From assembly GCA_051453625.1 (NCBI GenBank), contig JBOZIK010000001.1, positions 289,334,675 through 289,378,761 of the forward strand: DNA of 44,087 nt. Direction: 5' to 3'. This stretch comes from Welwitschia mirabilis (taxonomy: Eukaryota; Gnetophyta; Gnetopsida; Welwitschiales). Made by a program: the position numbers and the translations under genes. Positions within the stretch are counted from its first letter, which is position 1. Every line of letters begins with the position of its first letter. Positions 9,880 through 21,060 of the stretch are shown one piece after another. The notes beneath the pieces are model-generated. The model was not told where the DNA came from. It saw only the letters and a list, made by a program, of their open reading frames with translations, and did no database searches.

Positions 9880-11200
9880 TGTGTCAAAAGCTCGAGTTTC
9901 AACTGCCAGATGTCATCTTTTTGTCTTCTAGGTTACTCTGTCATCAGTTTGACCTGACTATATGACTTTATACAAGTTAACTATCTTTCCTTGAAGAATA
10001 ATCTCCTTCTGATCTCATAGTTTGAATGTTGAGCTTTGATAGAACAATCAGGAAGTATAGTAATGTCTTGATCTAAAATAATCTTCGCTCCATCAGAAAT
10101 ACACTTCCTTAATAATGAGACATGAAAGACATTATGTAACATAGATAACTGTGATGGTAAAGCTAGCTCATATGCCATAGATCCAACTTTTCTAATCACC
10201 TGGTAAGGTCCTATAAACCTTAGGGCTAATTTCCCCTTCTTATCAAACCTAAAAACTCCTTTAAAGGAGGAACATTTGAGAAACACATGGTCACCTTATT
10301 GAAATTCTAATTGCCTTCTATGCTAATTTGCATACTTCAGTTGCCTATGTTTCATAGCTTGGAGTCTTTTCTTGATTNNNNNNNNNNNNNNNNNNNNNNN
10401 NNNNNNNNNNNNNNNNNNNNNNNNNNNNNNNNNNNNNNNNNNNNNNNNNNNNNNNNNNNNNNNNNNNNNNNNNNNNNNNNNNNNNNNNNNNNNNNNNNNN
10501 NNNNNNNNNNNNNNNNNNNNNNNNNNNNNNNNNNNNNNNNNNNNNNNNNNNNNNNNNNNNNNNNNNNNNNNNNNNNNNNNNNNNNNNNNNNNNNNNNNNN
10601 NNNNNNNNNNNNNNNNNNNNNNNNNNNNNNNNNNNNNNNNNNNNNNNNNNNNNNNNNNNNNNNNNNNNNNNNNNNNNNNNNNNNNNNNNNNNNNNNNNNN
10701 NNNNNNNNNNNNNNNNNNNNNNNNNNNNNNNNNNNNNNNNNNNNNNNNNNNNNNNNNNNNNNNAATATTATTGTAGGTAAACTCCACTAAAGTAGATGAT
10801 CTATCCATGCTTCTCCAAAGTCTAGAATAACAATTCTTAACATGTCCTCTAGTATCTGATTTATCTTCTTAGTCTCTCGTTCAGTCTGGGGATGGAATAC
10901 TATACTTAAGTTTAGCTTCGTATCTAATTCCTTATGGAAGATGGTTCAAAATCTAAATGTAAACTTACTATCTATATTTGAAATTATTACCCTCAAAACT
11001 CTATGAAGTCTAACAATATTTTTCACATATTCTCTTGTAATTCGTTTAGCTAAATTAGTTCTTTTTACTATACAAAAATATGCACTTTTCAGAATGCTAT
11101 GAGGATATAGAAGTCCTAACAGGTGCCTACGCTCAGCCTTGACTAGCTGACAAGTCATACACTTGGCTATATAATTAGCTATCTCAGACTTCATCTCATA
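9880..11200 (-). pseudogene. Integrase with chromodomain-type tail, Tekay-like
   Basis: From right to left on the - strand: zinc finger ending CMTCQLVKAE near 11130-11175; a core fragment (EYVKNIVRLH, then FHPQTE); a 386-N gap; the GPF/Y module as FIGPYQVIRKVG; HNVFHVSLLRK near 10095-10135; then a degraded tail near 9890-9960 compatible with a chromodomain. Between GLLYPHSI and KSAYF (about 11075-11105) the frame runs straight on where family members have some 40-50 more residues including the first catalytic Asp, so this is an in-frame deletion. Several stops and frameshifts make it inactive. Confidence 0.88.
10378..10763. other. Assembly gap, 386 N, inside integrase
   Basis: This run of undetermined bases hides the middle of the integrase. 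The frame on both sides is the same gene: VEFTYNN is visible at its right edge on the - strand. Confidence 0.99.
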
Positions 11201-11930
11201 CCATCAATAGAACTGCTTGATATCTCTATACGTCTTATTACCTCTTAAATGGAGAGCATATTCCATTACATGAAATTTTTCAAAGATTAAATGCTTAATC
11301 CTTACCACATCAGGGATCACAATTTTTTCCAAGTAGCATACTAGATCATCTCTCGAGATAGAAGATCCTTGTAATATAACTTCTCTAACTCTTCTACATG
11401 GTGAAAAATTTTGTTGTTCTTCCTGTATCATTTGTAATAGCTCACTACCCACCCTTAGATTATAAAGTGTATGCCTCCTTCTTCTTAAGGAATTTGCTAA
11501 AACATTAGTCTTTTCTTTATGATAATTTATTGACAGATTATAGTCTTGCAAGAATTTCAACCATTACCTCTGTCTAAGATTTAAGTTGGGCTGAGTATGA
11601 ATGTACTTCATACTTTTATGATCTATTGAAACCTCTATTTGTTCCCCATAAAGGTAATGCCTCTAAATCTTTAATGCATGAATAATAGCTACCAATTCTA
11701 AGTTATGTACAAGATAAGTCTTATCATGGTTCTTTAGCTGCCTAGAAGCATAAGTGATCACCTTACCATCTTGTATTCAGACAGCTCCTAAGCCTTCACT
11801 CGAGGCATCTATGTAAATGGTGTAAGGCTTTCCTAATTCTGATATCCTTAACACTAGAGCAGAAACAAGGATGGATTTTAATGTTTGAAAAGCTTCATCA
11901 CATTGATCAGTTCATTCAAACTACTTATTC
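11201..11930 (-). pseudogene. RNase H and start of integrase, Tekay-like
   Basis: RNase H degrades the RNA strand during reverse transcription. The - strand translation gives YIDASSEGLG, then VITYASRQLK, HNLELVAIIHALK and the family block FLQDYNLSINYHKEK with NVLANSL. The last stands for the usual NVVADALSR, so the Asp-containing motif has changed. The frame then runs into MYRDIKQFYW-like integrase zinc-finger sequence near 11205-11240. Several Gln and Trp codons have become stops. Confidence 0.85.
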
Positions 11931-12718
11931 TTCCTAAGCAATGTATTCAATGAAGAAGCTATCTTAGAAAACTTTTTGATAAACCTTCTATAGTATCCTA
12001 TAAGGCCAAGAAAACTTTTGACTTATGATATTGATTTAGGCTTAGGCCAATCCACAATAGCTTGAACATTTTCTTCATCTATACTAACTCCATGTTCTAA
12101 AATAACATGATCCAAAAATTTAATTTTAGATAGCCAAAATTCACACTTCTTAGGATTTTCATAGAAGTGATTCCTTTGCAAAGTATTAAGTACTATTCTC
12201 AAATGCTTCTCATGAGTCTATTCGATTATAGGATAAACTAGAACATTGTCTAAAAAAACCACAATAAAATCATCCAAGTAGGCTTGAAAGATACCATTCA
12301 TCAATGCTATGAATGTTGCTGATGCATTTGTCAAACTAAAAGGAATCACCTTAAAATTCATAATGCTCATACCTCATTCAAAAGACTATTTTAAAAATGT
12401 TTTCTTCTTTAATCCTAAGTTGATAATATCTAGATCTAAGATCAATCTTAAAAAAAACTCTAGCATACTTTAATTGGTTAAGTAAATCATATTTCCTAGG
12501 TAAGGGATAACTATTTCTAATCATAACTTTATTTAACATTCTGTAATCCATACAAAGTTTCAAACCTCCATCCTTCTTTTTAACAAAAAAATACTAGTGC
12601 ACCCCATGAAGATATGCTTGGCCTAATCATTTCCTTTTTTAATAGTGCAGTTATCTAAGTCTTCAACTCTAGCATCTCAATAGAAGACATCCTGTAAGAT
12701 GCTCTAGATATTGATTCA
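11931..12718 (-). pseudogene. Reverse transcriptase, C-terminal and central part, Tekay-like
   Basis: - strand blocks are [10 protein letters not shown] near 12540, [33 protein letters not shown] near 12400-12450, then the catalytic loop at about 12241-12272 reading [10 protein letters not shown]. Family members have F[IV]DDILVY, so the second metal-binding Asp is now Asn (GAT to AAT). Downstream blocks FLGLIGYYRRFIKKFS and WPKPKS match gypsy RT connection sequence. The right edge is a 100-N join where 12540-12718 is repeated from 12819. Confidence 0.9.
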
Positions 12719-13010
12719 NNNNNNNNNNNNNNNNNNNNNNNNNNNNNNNNNNNNNNNNNNNNNNNNNNNNNNNNNNNNNNNNNNNNNNNNNNNNNNNNNN
12801 NNNNNNNNNNNNNNNNNNTTTATTTAACATTCTATAATCCATACAAAGTTTCAAACCTCCATCCTTCTTTTTAACAAAAAGTACTAGTGCACCCCATGAA
12901 GATATGCTTGGCCTAATCATTTCCTTTTCTAATAGTGCAGTTATCTGAGTCTTCAACTCTAACATCTCAATAGAAGACATCCTGTAAGATGCTCTAGATA
13001 TTGATTTAAC
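12540..13010. repeat. Duplicated RT segment around a 100-N gap
   Basis: The roughly 180 bases at 12540-12718 are repeated at 12819-13010 with few differences: single-base transitions and a homopolymer change in the A run. Exactly 100 N (12719-12818) lie between. This most likely joins two versions of the same locus. Confidence 0.85.
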
Positions 13011-13185
13011 ACCTGGTTTAAGAGATATTTTAAAATATTCCTTTCTACTTGGGGAATAACCTAGTAGCTCTTCAAAAAATAAATCTATATAATCCTTGAC
13101 AATAGGTATGTCAGAGATCTTTGGTTGAGATTGAAGAGAGTATAAGAATTTAACTATTCCAAGGATTTTACTTCTCCTCATTTCT
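12819..13185 (-). pseudogene. Reverse transcriptase N-terminal part, Tekay-like
   Basis: An open stretch reads from [14 protein letters not shown] through [12 protein letters not shown] and [16 protein letters not shown] to [15 protein letters not shown] and [10 protein letters not shown]. This is the standard start of a Ty3/gypsy RT, and it is the least damaged coding block in the window. It joins the protease to its right. Confidence 0.9.
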
Positions 13186-13660
13186 CTATCACTTATCTCT
13201 TACTTGTCAATCTTCCAATAATAGGTCACAAAAAGATAGGTAACTAGACCCTTCCACCATTTGATTTCATCACAGTGACTTGCTTAGAAAAGCAGTCAAT
13301 CTAAGCCCTATTTTCCTGTAGCTAGTTCATGCCTAAAATAACATCAAAATGTCCCATCTTCAAAATTAAGAATTGGATCTAAAAATTATAATCTCCAATA
13401 CTAGCTTGACAAGTAGGAGTACGACTAAGTTCTCAAATGATACTATCATCTAGAAGTTCTACTATCACTTGAATTTTGCTTTGAACTATAGTAAACAACT
13501 TTTGAGACATAAAGAAGGATATAAAAGAATTGGTCACTATTGGATCTAACAAAATTCTTATAGGAATATTAAATAAGATACCTATAGTTTTTAGAATCAT
13601 TGATAATTGTGCTTCTTCCTTAAAGATGAATGCATACAACTTCTTAACATCAATTGTTCC
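13186..13660 (-). pseudogene. Aspartic protease, Tekay-like, copy 1
   Basis: The retroviral-type protease would cut the Gag-Pol polyprotein. The - strand gives YAFIFKEEAQ, then IRILLDPIVTNSFIS, where the family has the active-site DSG in LFDSGATHSFIS. Asp remains but Ser-Gly is lost. It is followed by FDVILGMN, the conserved end of the domain. A nearly identical copy lies at 14459-14800. Confidence 0.85.
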
Positions 13661-15520
13661 TTATTGATCCTTTCTCCATTTCAGATAGTTCCTGATTAGA
13701 TGAGGTCCTTCATAATTATAACATCCAGTAGTTTTTAGGTCTTACTACCTAGCACCTGTAGAGGTAGATGATGATGTTGCTAGTGCCTTTCCTCTAGACT
13801 AAGGTTGCCTTGCCTCCATCTTGTTTACTCTAGTAATCTGATTCTGTCCTCTACCTCTAGTTGCTTCTAGGTTTCTGAAGAAGGATCTCTTCCTATCTTG
13901 GAATCCCCTTTGCTCTTCTGGATTTTCATGATTATCCCTAAAACTTCTGCTACTACCCCATGATTCTTCAGCTAATATAGCCTTTTTCAAGGCCTCAGTT
14001 AATGTCTTTAACTAAAACATATTTACTTGTCTCTGAATTAAGAAGTTTAGACTAGCTATCAACTTCCAAATCTTAACTACCTCAGAGGCAACTATCTCAA
14101 GCACATATTACAAGAGTTTCATGAACTTGTTCTCATACTAGACCATGGTCATAGATCCCTACTTGAATTTGTAGAATTCCTTCATCTTTATATTCTTGTA
14201 GTATTCAGAAATCAATCTAGCTCAAAATCATTCCTCAAAGTGCTCCCAAAGCAATTATTCAGGAAAGGTAGGTTATGCTTTTTTTGCATCCCACTAGAGA
14301 GTTGCACTTTCCTTGAGTTGATGAATAGCCATAATAGCCTTCTACTTAGAAGTAAAGTNNNNNNNNNNNNNNNNNNNNNNNNNNNNNNNNNNNNNNNNNN
14401 NNNNNNNNNNNNNNNNNNNNNNNNNNNNNNNNNNNNNNNNNNNNNNNNNNNNNNNNNNCAATCTGAGCCTTATTTTCCTATAGCTAGTTCATGCCTAAAA
14501 TAACATCAAAATGTCCCAGCTTCAAAATCAAGAATTGGATCTAAAAAGTATAATCTCCAATACTAGCTTGACAAGTAGGAGTACTACTAAGTTCTCAAAT
14601 GGTACTATCATCTAGAAGTTCTGCTATCACTTGAATTTTGCTTTGAACTATAGTAAACAACTTCTAAGACATAAAGAAGGATATAAAAGAATTGGTGACT
14701 CTTGGATCTAACAAAATTCTTACAGGAATATTAAATAAGGTACCTATAGTTTTTAGAATCATTGATAATTGTGCTTCTTCCTTAAAGATGAATGCATACA
14801 AATTCTTAACATCAATTATTCCTTATTGATCCTTTCTCCATTTTAGATAGTTCCTGATTAGATGAGGTCCTCCATAATTATAACATCTAGTAGTTTTTAG
14901 GTCTTACTACCTAGCACCTATAGAGGTAGATGATGGTGTTGCTAGTGCCTTTCTTCTAAACTAAGGTTGCCTTGTCTCCATCTTATTTACTCTAGTAATC
15001 TGATTCTATTCTCTACCTCTAGTTGCTTCTAGGTTTCTAAAGAAGGATCTCTTCCTATCTTGGAATCCCCTTTACTCTTTTGGATTTTCATGCTTATCCC
15101 TAAAACTTCTGCTACTACCCCATGATTCTTCAGCTAATCTAGCCTTTTTCAAGGCCTCAGTTAATGTCTTTGATTGAAACATCTTTACTTATCTCTGAAT
15201 TAAGGGGTTTATACTAGCTATCAACTTCCAAATCTTAACTACCTCAGAAGTAGCTATCTCAAGCACATATTGCAAGAGCTTCATGAACTTGTTCTCATAC
15301 TAGATCATGGTCATAGATCCCTACTTGAATTTTTATAATTCCTTCATCTTTATATTCTTGTAGTATTCAGAAATCAATCTGGCTCAAAATCATTCCTCAA
15401 AGTGCTCCCAAAGAAATTATTCAAGAAAGGTAGGTTATGTTTTTTTTTGCATCCCACTAGAGAGTTGCACTTTCCTTGAGTTGATGAATAGCCATAATAG
15501 CCTTCTACTCAGAAGTAAAG
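13298..15520. repeat. About 1.06-kb gag/protease duplication around a 100-N gap
   Basis: 13298-14358 and 14459-15520 are the same sequence with scattered, mostly transition differences (by eye roughly 5 per cent in the part compared). They are separated by exactly 100 N (14359-14458). A true tandem gag duplication would be unusual; two alleles or two element copies joined by scaffolding is the simpler reading. Confidence 0.85.
13661..14358 (-). pseudogene. Gag C-terminal part with zinc knuckle, copy 1
   Basis: Gag packages element RNA. Near 13675-13725 the - strand reads CYNYEGPHLIRNY, standing for the CCHC knuckle C-x2-C-x4-H-x4-C. Two of three Cys are now Tyr, both by TGT-to-TAT transitions. 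Upstream is an Arg/Ser-rich linker (SSRSFRDN, RGRGQNQITRV). A 100-N gap cuts it at 14359. Confidence 0.75.
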
Positions 15521-15740
15521 TTGAATAGCCCCAATTCCCTACTGATGGTGATCAACCATGCTTCTGCTTTAGTTGCATTATCAGATCCCTCAAAAGTTGG
15601 AGGATTTGTTTGTCTAAACTACATCATTAATTTCTATAATGCATCCTTATCATTTATACTAGCTTTTCTTTCCTTAAGCCCATCCACTAAGTGATTTACA
15701 ACATTCACGAAGGACCTCATATCTGGGGATGGTGGTACCA
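14459..15740 (-). pseudogene. Gag and protease, Tekay-like, copy 2 with gag N-terminus
   Basis: This repeats the protease end and the zinc knuckle (here YYNYGGPHLIRNY, so all three Cys are lost) and extends to the gag start. The - strand block near 15540-15610 reads TNPPTFEGSDN then KAEAWL, the Retrotrans_gag signature of the family (NPPTF.G...P..A..WL). A possible start is MRSFVNVVNHL near 15720. Stops lie at former CAG, CAA and TGG codons. Confidence 0.85.
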
Positions 15741-15847
15741 CTCTTCATAGAGGTATGATTCACTCTACCAAAAAGATTAAATGAGGAGTTAAAATATCAC
15801 CCAAACTAAAAATTCACCATAGAACAAATATTTATTTTCTCAACCTA

Positions 15848-15861
15848 GGGCTCTAATACCA
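15848..15861 (-). other. Primer binding site, initiator tRNA-Met type
   Basis: The - strand reads TGGTATTAGAGCCC right after the 5' LTR. It matches the usual plant PBS TGGTATCAGAGC with one C-to-T change. It would prime minus-strand synthesis from the 3' end of initiator tRNA-Met. Confidence 0.9.
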
Positions 15862-16309
15862 AAATATAAAGTCCACTTTGAAGCATATAAAGATGTAACT
15901 AGCTTGAAGATTTAAGCCAGGGAGAAACCACTTAGTAAGCGTAAATTTTAAAGTCATAATATAGTATTCAAAATTTTTACTCTTGCTTGAATAGTGTAAT
16001 AAACCTTAGAATATATTTATCATTTATAAGGTAGTAATATTAGGGCCATATCCTCATTTAGATAGTTGTAACAGGCAAATATTGGGATTTATAGATTAAA
16101 GATTCTTTTTTTTTAATGACTTGTATTTCTAATATTTCAAGTGGAGTTTAGTTCCAAAACACATCATCAAGGTTAAGTAAATATGAAATTGAGCTAAGCA
16201 TTTCCTTGGCGACCATGAAGCATTAGGTCAAAAATTAGTAGTTTAATAGGTGAAATTTATGAATAAAAAAATTACTTAAAATTTATTTAATTCACAGGTG
16301 TCTTAGATT

Positions 16310-16370
16310 AGACATGAACCGAGACCCTTACATCACTATAAAGGTGCCTCTACCATTAGATTAGTAGCTT
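16310..16370 (-). other. tRNA-like A box/B box pair in right LTR
   Basis: The - strand B-box region reads GGTTCATGTCT (16310-16320), closer to the GGTTCRANNCC consensus than the left copy. The A-box region TAATCTAATGG (16353-16363) has one mismatch. Spacing is 32 bases. The two copies together imply an ancestor with near-perfect A and B boxes. Confidence 0.55.
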
Positions 16371-17240
16371 ATTATTGTGGATAAATGCTAGTACGTTAAA
16401 TATGAGAGGCATAAATAGGTGTGAGAGGGAGCTAGTGGTCAGACTATGAAGGTTTTCTATGGTGGGAAAAGGGTATCCCATGAGGTGGAGATCTGCAGAT
16501 TGAGTGTCGTACTCAGTTGGAGATGTGGAGGGTGGATACCACAAGGGGAGTATTGTAAGGAGGGCATATTTGTATGGAATGAGAGGGAGAGTAGGTAGAG
16601 CATAATTCATGTAGGGGACTAGGTAATAATATACATATAAGAACTGTGATGGCAGAAACTCGACTAAGGTAAGAGATAAAAGGGTACACTTAGGAGATGG
16701 AAAGGGACGCAAGAAGAAGAAATCCAATGCAAGGCACAAAGGAGGATGTAAAGTGTCCAAAGCACCTATAGTAGGGAGGCATGATGTCAATCAGTAGTTA
16801 AGGATAAATCAGTAGTAGCTAGCATATTCTTAAAGCATTGGTCACCCAAGAAAGCTACAAGCATAAATCAGCAGGGAAGTAAAGAGGTTAGGGCTGCAGA
16901 GGTATGCAGAAGTAAACAACGGCTAGATGAGTGGATGTAGAAGGACACACATGCGAGGATGATGAAGAGGCATAGAGGAGTAGAGCAGAAAACACATTTA
17001 TAGAAGATGTTAAAAGAAATGAAGGTAGTAGATAAGCATCAAGGGAAAGCATGGCAGATAGGAAGGACATTGATAGACAAAGCAAGTAGGAACACAGTAG
17101 GTCTCATGGTGTATAGAAAAAGGGTGTTCACGGTGGATGGAAGATGTTGAGGAAACATCCACAATGGATAGCATGACACCAGTTAGAGAAAGGTCAACAG
17201 AATACTTGATGATAATCAATAAATATGGGATGAACATGGT

Positions 17241-17248
17241 TATTTATA
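17241..17248 (-). promoter_or_regulatory. TATA box of the 5' LTR
   Basis: The - strand reads TATAAATA, just upstream of the leader region. This is the LTR that would drive transcription of the element, and its TATA core is still intact. Confidence 0.6.
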
Positions 17249-19195
17249 AGCCTAGAACTATATACATTTAATCCTTGGTGTTTAAGAGAGAGAAGAAAAT
17301 TTCAAGTGAATAGGACTATTACCTCCTCCTTATCCCCATATTATCTTAAGATAATTTAAGTTTTCTTTGCCAACAATTATTTGTAACATTTTCTCATGTT
17401 CATGATATAAAAATAACTATTTCTTTCTATAGCAGTAGATATTCATGGCTCTAACATAGATAGAAGTACATTAAAACTAATAGATGTAATTTTACTATAA
17501 CTTAACAAGAAATTTTATAATAGATAATATGCCTTTAAAAGCTAAAGTTTAAAGGATAAACTATATGCAAAATACTTAATGACATGAATCATAAGAGGAA
17601 ATCCATAGAAACTTCTTTTAATATTGACAACCAGACACTTCATTATTATTCACGATTACTTCAAATACAACTAATCTCAAGTTAGTGGATAACATAGACT
17701 TCAAAATACATAAGTCTCAGCTAGAATCTCTTACAACATCTCAAGAAAAACATAGACATAATGCTATCTAGTAATGTAACTCAAATTCATAATAACTCTT
17801 AACAATAACATGAGAAGAGAAGGAAAAATGATCAATTAACCCCTAGTTCTGCATTAGCTCAATCATGCATCCCAGTAGCATCAGTTCCTACACATGCAAA
17901 AGTGATGTGGAAACTATTATCTAACATAGTTCCCAGTGTGGCCCCAGACAAGGGAATAGATTAGGCGAGGATTTCCAAGTTAAGGATATGAACCAAGTTA
18001 TAAGAGACATGACCATGACCACTCGTCAGTTAAATTAATCTTATTTAACATTGTCTTACAACATTCAAAAGTAAGCTAGTTACACATAATCAAGATGGAT
18101 ATGATTATTTATAATGGCACACATATCTTTCTCTTTCTTGATAGAGGTTCTATCCCATCATCATGAGACTCGCAACAAAGAGTTATACTCCCTAAGTTTC
18201 GAACAACTGGTTACCTTATCCAGAATTTATAATATTTAATTAATATCAATATCTCTAGTATCAAGACAACTATTGGTACAGGTCACAAGGGATTAATTAA
18301 CAAGATGACTTAAGGTTCACAAGGGTTTTATAATGACTTCACAAGATATATACTCCACACATCTGCAAGAAGGTTCTCAGAAGATAACATTAAGAAACTA
18401 AAATTCATGGAAATAGTAGTACATACATGGTAATGCAATCACATGGAATCATACAAGATTCGCAAATATAAATATGTAGAAGGAAATTGAAACATGTAAG
18501 AAATACAGTATCTATAAAAGAGGTTGAAGACCACACGGGGGTTTTGCTAAGTCCAAAATACTGTAAGTTGGATTCAAGCTTGATATGATCACAATTTGCA
18601 AGAATTCTCCTATTACTCTAATGACTAAGGGACTCAGGTATTTATTTCATATAACTAACAATAGAACTATTAATAAGGTTTAGGTTCAATAGGTAGTTTA
18701 GATTCCCTTACCCATCCCTTCCAAGCTTGACCACTGGGTGTAATCAATGATATAATACTTTCTCATAAATAAATTAAATTACATGAGATAAATTACAAAA
18801 GTGATTACTTTAGATCATAAATCATTACTGTTACATGGAAACTTATAATGTAAATAAAACTACATCAAGCTACAGTTAATTTCCAATGAAATCCAAGAAA
18901 TCAAAAGTAATCTAAAGTTAAAGTGCATCAATCATAAATATCATACATAAGTAATAGTAAATTGCAAAGTTAACTAAGTCTTTAGGAAATTAACTAGATC
19001 ATCAATCTATAGTTAATTCTTTTATTAAATTCTAGATATTATCATGTGAGCAAAAGTTTTAAAACTATTACTTTAATCATTATTTTTCTAGCAATCAGAA
19101 ATTAAACTCTTTCTTATGGGTTTTCAAATTTTAAAGTAACTATTTAATAAACTAAAAAGATTTTCTAACCTTAGGGAAAAAATATGGACATGATA

Positions 19196-19985
19196 TTTTT
19201 ATTAATTATTATTAATTTAAAATCTAATTCAATATTTCATTTTATTTATAACTCATTTTAGGAAAGAGTTATCTTTCAAGTTAATTATATTGAAATTTAG
19301 TGAAATCTTATTTAAGTCAAATGGTTTACTATGTTGATTTAATGAATCTTATTTTTTAAATGCTATTTTTTGATTCTAAGTTTTTGTTCATTTTTTATAA
19401 AATTAATTGAGACATTTAAATTACATAATTACATCCATGCTATATGATTTCAGGTAATGAACATTTCAAGGAAAATTGTTTTTTTAATAAAAATGATTTT
19501 AGTAGGTTTAACTACTTAAAATCTCTTACTTATTTGTGTTTGTTATAAATGATCTTTAGAATCATTTGAATATTGATAAAATATTATTTCTTTCTATTTT
19601 TTGATATTTTATTTTTTACGTCTTGTGAAATTATGCTTTTATACATGTACTTTTCTATGATAATTATAAGTCATGAGTTGTAATTACCTGTATGTTACTT
19701 AAAGGAAATAGTTGTTGTATTATGTAAAGTAACAATTTGATAAGATAATATTAATATTTACATATAAACTCATGTCAATTGTTTTACATGTTTGATACTC
19801 ATGTACTTCCACTATATATGGAATTTGATTCAAGATAATGCTTTAATTTGAATTATTTATACTTTATTTTCTTTCCTTGAGTATAATTAATATGTTAATT
19901 ACACATTTCTTTTTGCAAAGGCTCAAAGTGTGATCTCCACATTTTAAAAATTGAGTTTTTCCTTCATTTAATATGCTAAATAATT
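19196..19985 (+). other. Athila-like internal sequence, continued
   Basis: This is the right flank of the Tekay-like insertion. From about 19690 it matches 3140-3430, tying it to the Athila-like family. Similarity stops near 19970, where LINE sequence begins. No coding signal is seen. Confidence 0.5.
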
Positions 19986-20019
19986 TTCATGAGATTTATT
20001 AAGAAAACAGAAGAAATGG

Positions 20020-21060
20020 ACTAGGGTTTAATTCTCAAAGAGCTATAGGGTAAATGGTAGTAGCAACATAATAATGGTAATGTGGTGGACAAAGAGGGGG
20101 GAGTGGGCAAAACTAGATCCTCTATTGGGAGTTCTCTAAAAAATAATAAAGGAGTATATCTTTCTACAAATTTAGAGAGGATAAATGCTCTAAACTATAA
20201 TAAAGAAGGGTATCTTTTTATTAATTTGGTATGGAGGAAGAAATCTTAATTAGGGTTTCTGATAAGTATTTTCATGGATCATTATACTATGAAAATTTTT
20301 CTATAAAATGATTTTTTTACACTCAAAACTAAATCATAATCCTATGAAAATGCAAAAAAAACAAAAAAAAGATTTAGTCTTATTAGGCATTTTATTTTTG
20401 TGAGGTGTCACCTAGAAATGGATGCTATGAGAAAATGGGTGACCCTAAAATAAATAGAGATGAGCACTGCTCAGGTTGTGGAACTAGTAGCTGAGCTAAT
20501 CTTATCTAAATTTTAAATCAAAATAGGATTTAAATAGTGTTGTTATAAGGGGCCTTTAATTATTTAGAGTAAGATTTCTTACCTTAGATAGATGAAGATT
20601 AGGAGAATACTTTAATAAAAAATTCCAAAGACTCTCAATATGGGTTAAATTGAGGGGTATAAGTCTATTCTTACAGAATCAAGAATTTTTTAAAGACCTT
20701 GTCGGATAGATTTGAAAGGTTATTAAACTATATCCAATAATACTAAGAAGCATAAAAATTATACTAATTAAATTTTCTACATGGATTGATATTAAACTAA
20801 TTAAAATTGTATGAAGGTTGGAGATAATGAATTATTTTGGACTAGACAGAGTTGAAGTAAAATAGGAGAATATGTTAGAATTATGTTCAAAGTATAATGT
20901 TTTTAAAAATTTAGAAAAATTGTACCCTAAAATAAAAGCGACTTCATGTTAAAGTTGTGAAAGGAAAGGACATGAATGACAAAGCTACTTAGTAGTTTAT
21001 TATCAAACTTACAAAAAATTTAAGCATCCACTAAAGTATGTAGATTTAAAAAAAACAAAG
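20020..21060 (+). pseudogene. LINE ORF1 remnant with zinc knuckle
   Basis: ORF1 proteins bind LINE RNA. At 20938-20988 the translation reads ATSC-stop-SC then ERKGHE-stop-QSY. This is a C-x2-C-x4-H-x4-C knuckle with the last Cys now Tyr and two codons turned to stops. Upstream frames near 20560-20720 are compatible with the DUF4283-type domain that usually precedes it, but are too broken to be sure. Confidence 0.65.

Larger units (their letters stand above)
6400..19195 (-). mobile_element. Tekay/Del-like Ty3/gypsy retrotransposon, nearly full length
   Basis: The element is bounded by direct repeats at 6400-9845 and 15865-19195. In - strand order it shows 5' LTR, PBS, gag with zinc knuckle, protease, RT, RNase H, integrase, a chromodomain-type tail, purine tract and 3' LTR. 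That order (RT before integrase) defines Ty3/gypsy. The long LTRs and the integrase tail motif HNVFHVSLLRK point to the Tekay/Del lineage. Flanking TTTTT at 6395-6399 and 19196-19200 could be the 5-bp target duplication, though it is low complexity. Every domain carries stops, so the element is dead. Its length includes gaps and a duplicated gag/protease segment. Confidence 0.9.
15865..19195 (-). repeat. 5' LTR of the Tekay-like element (right copy)
   Basis: This is the partner of 6400-9845. The flanks of the two LTRs are clearly similar. In the leader part (16370-17220), however, this copy has lost nearly all CpG and much of its GC by C-to-T and G-to-A changes. Its terminal dinucleotide at the PBS side is TA on the + strand, where the other copy has TG. 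The stretch holds no host gene. Confidence 0.88.
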
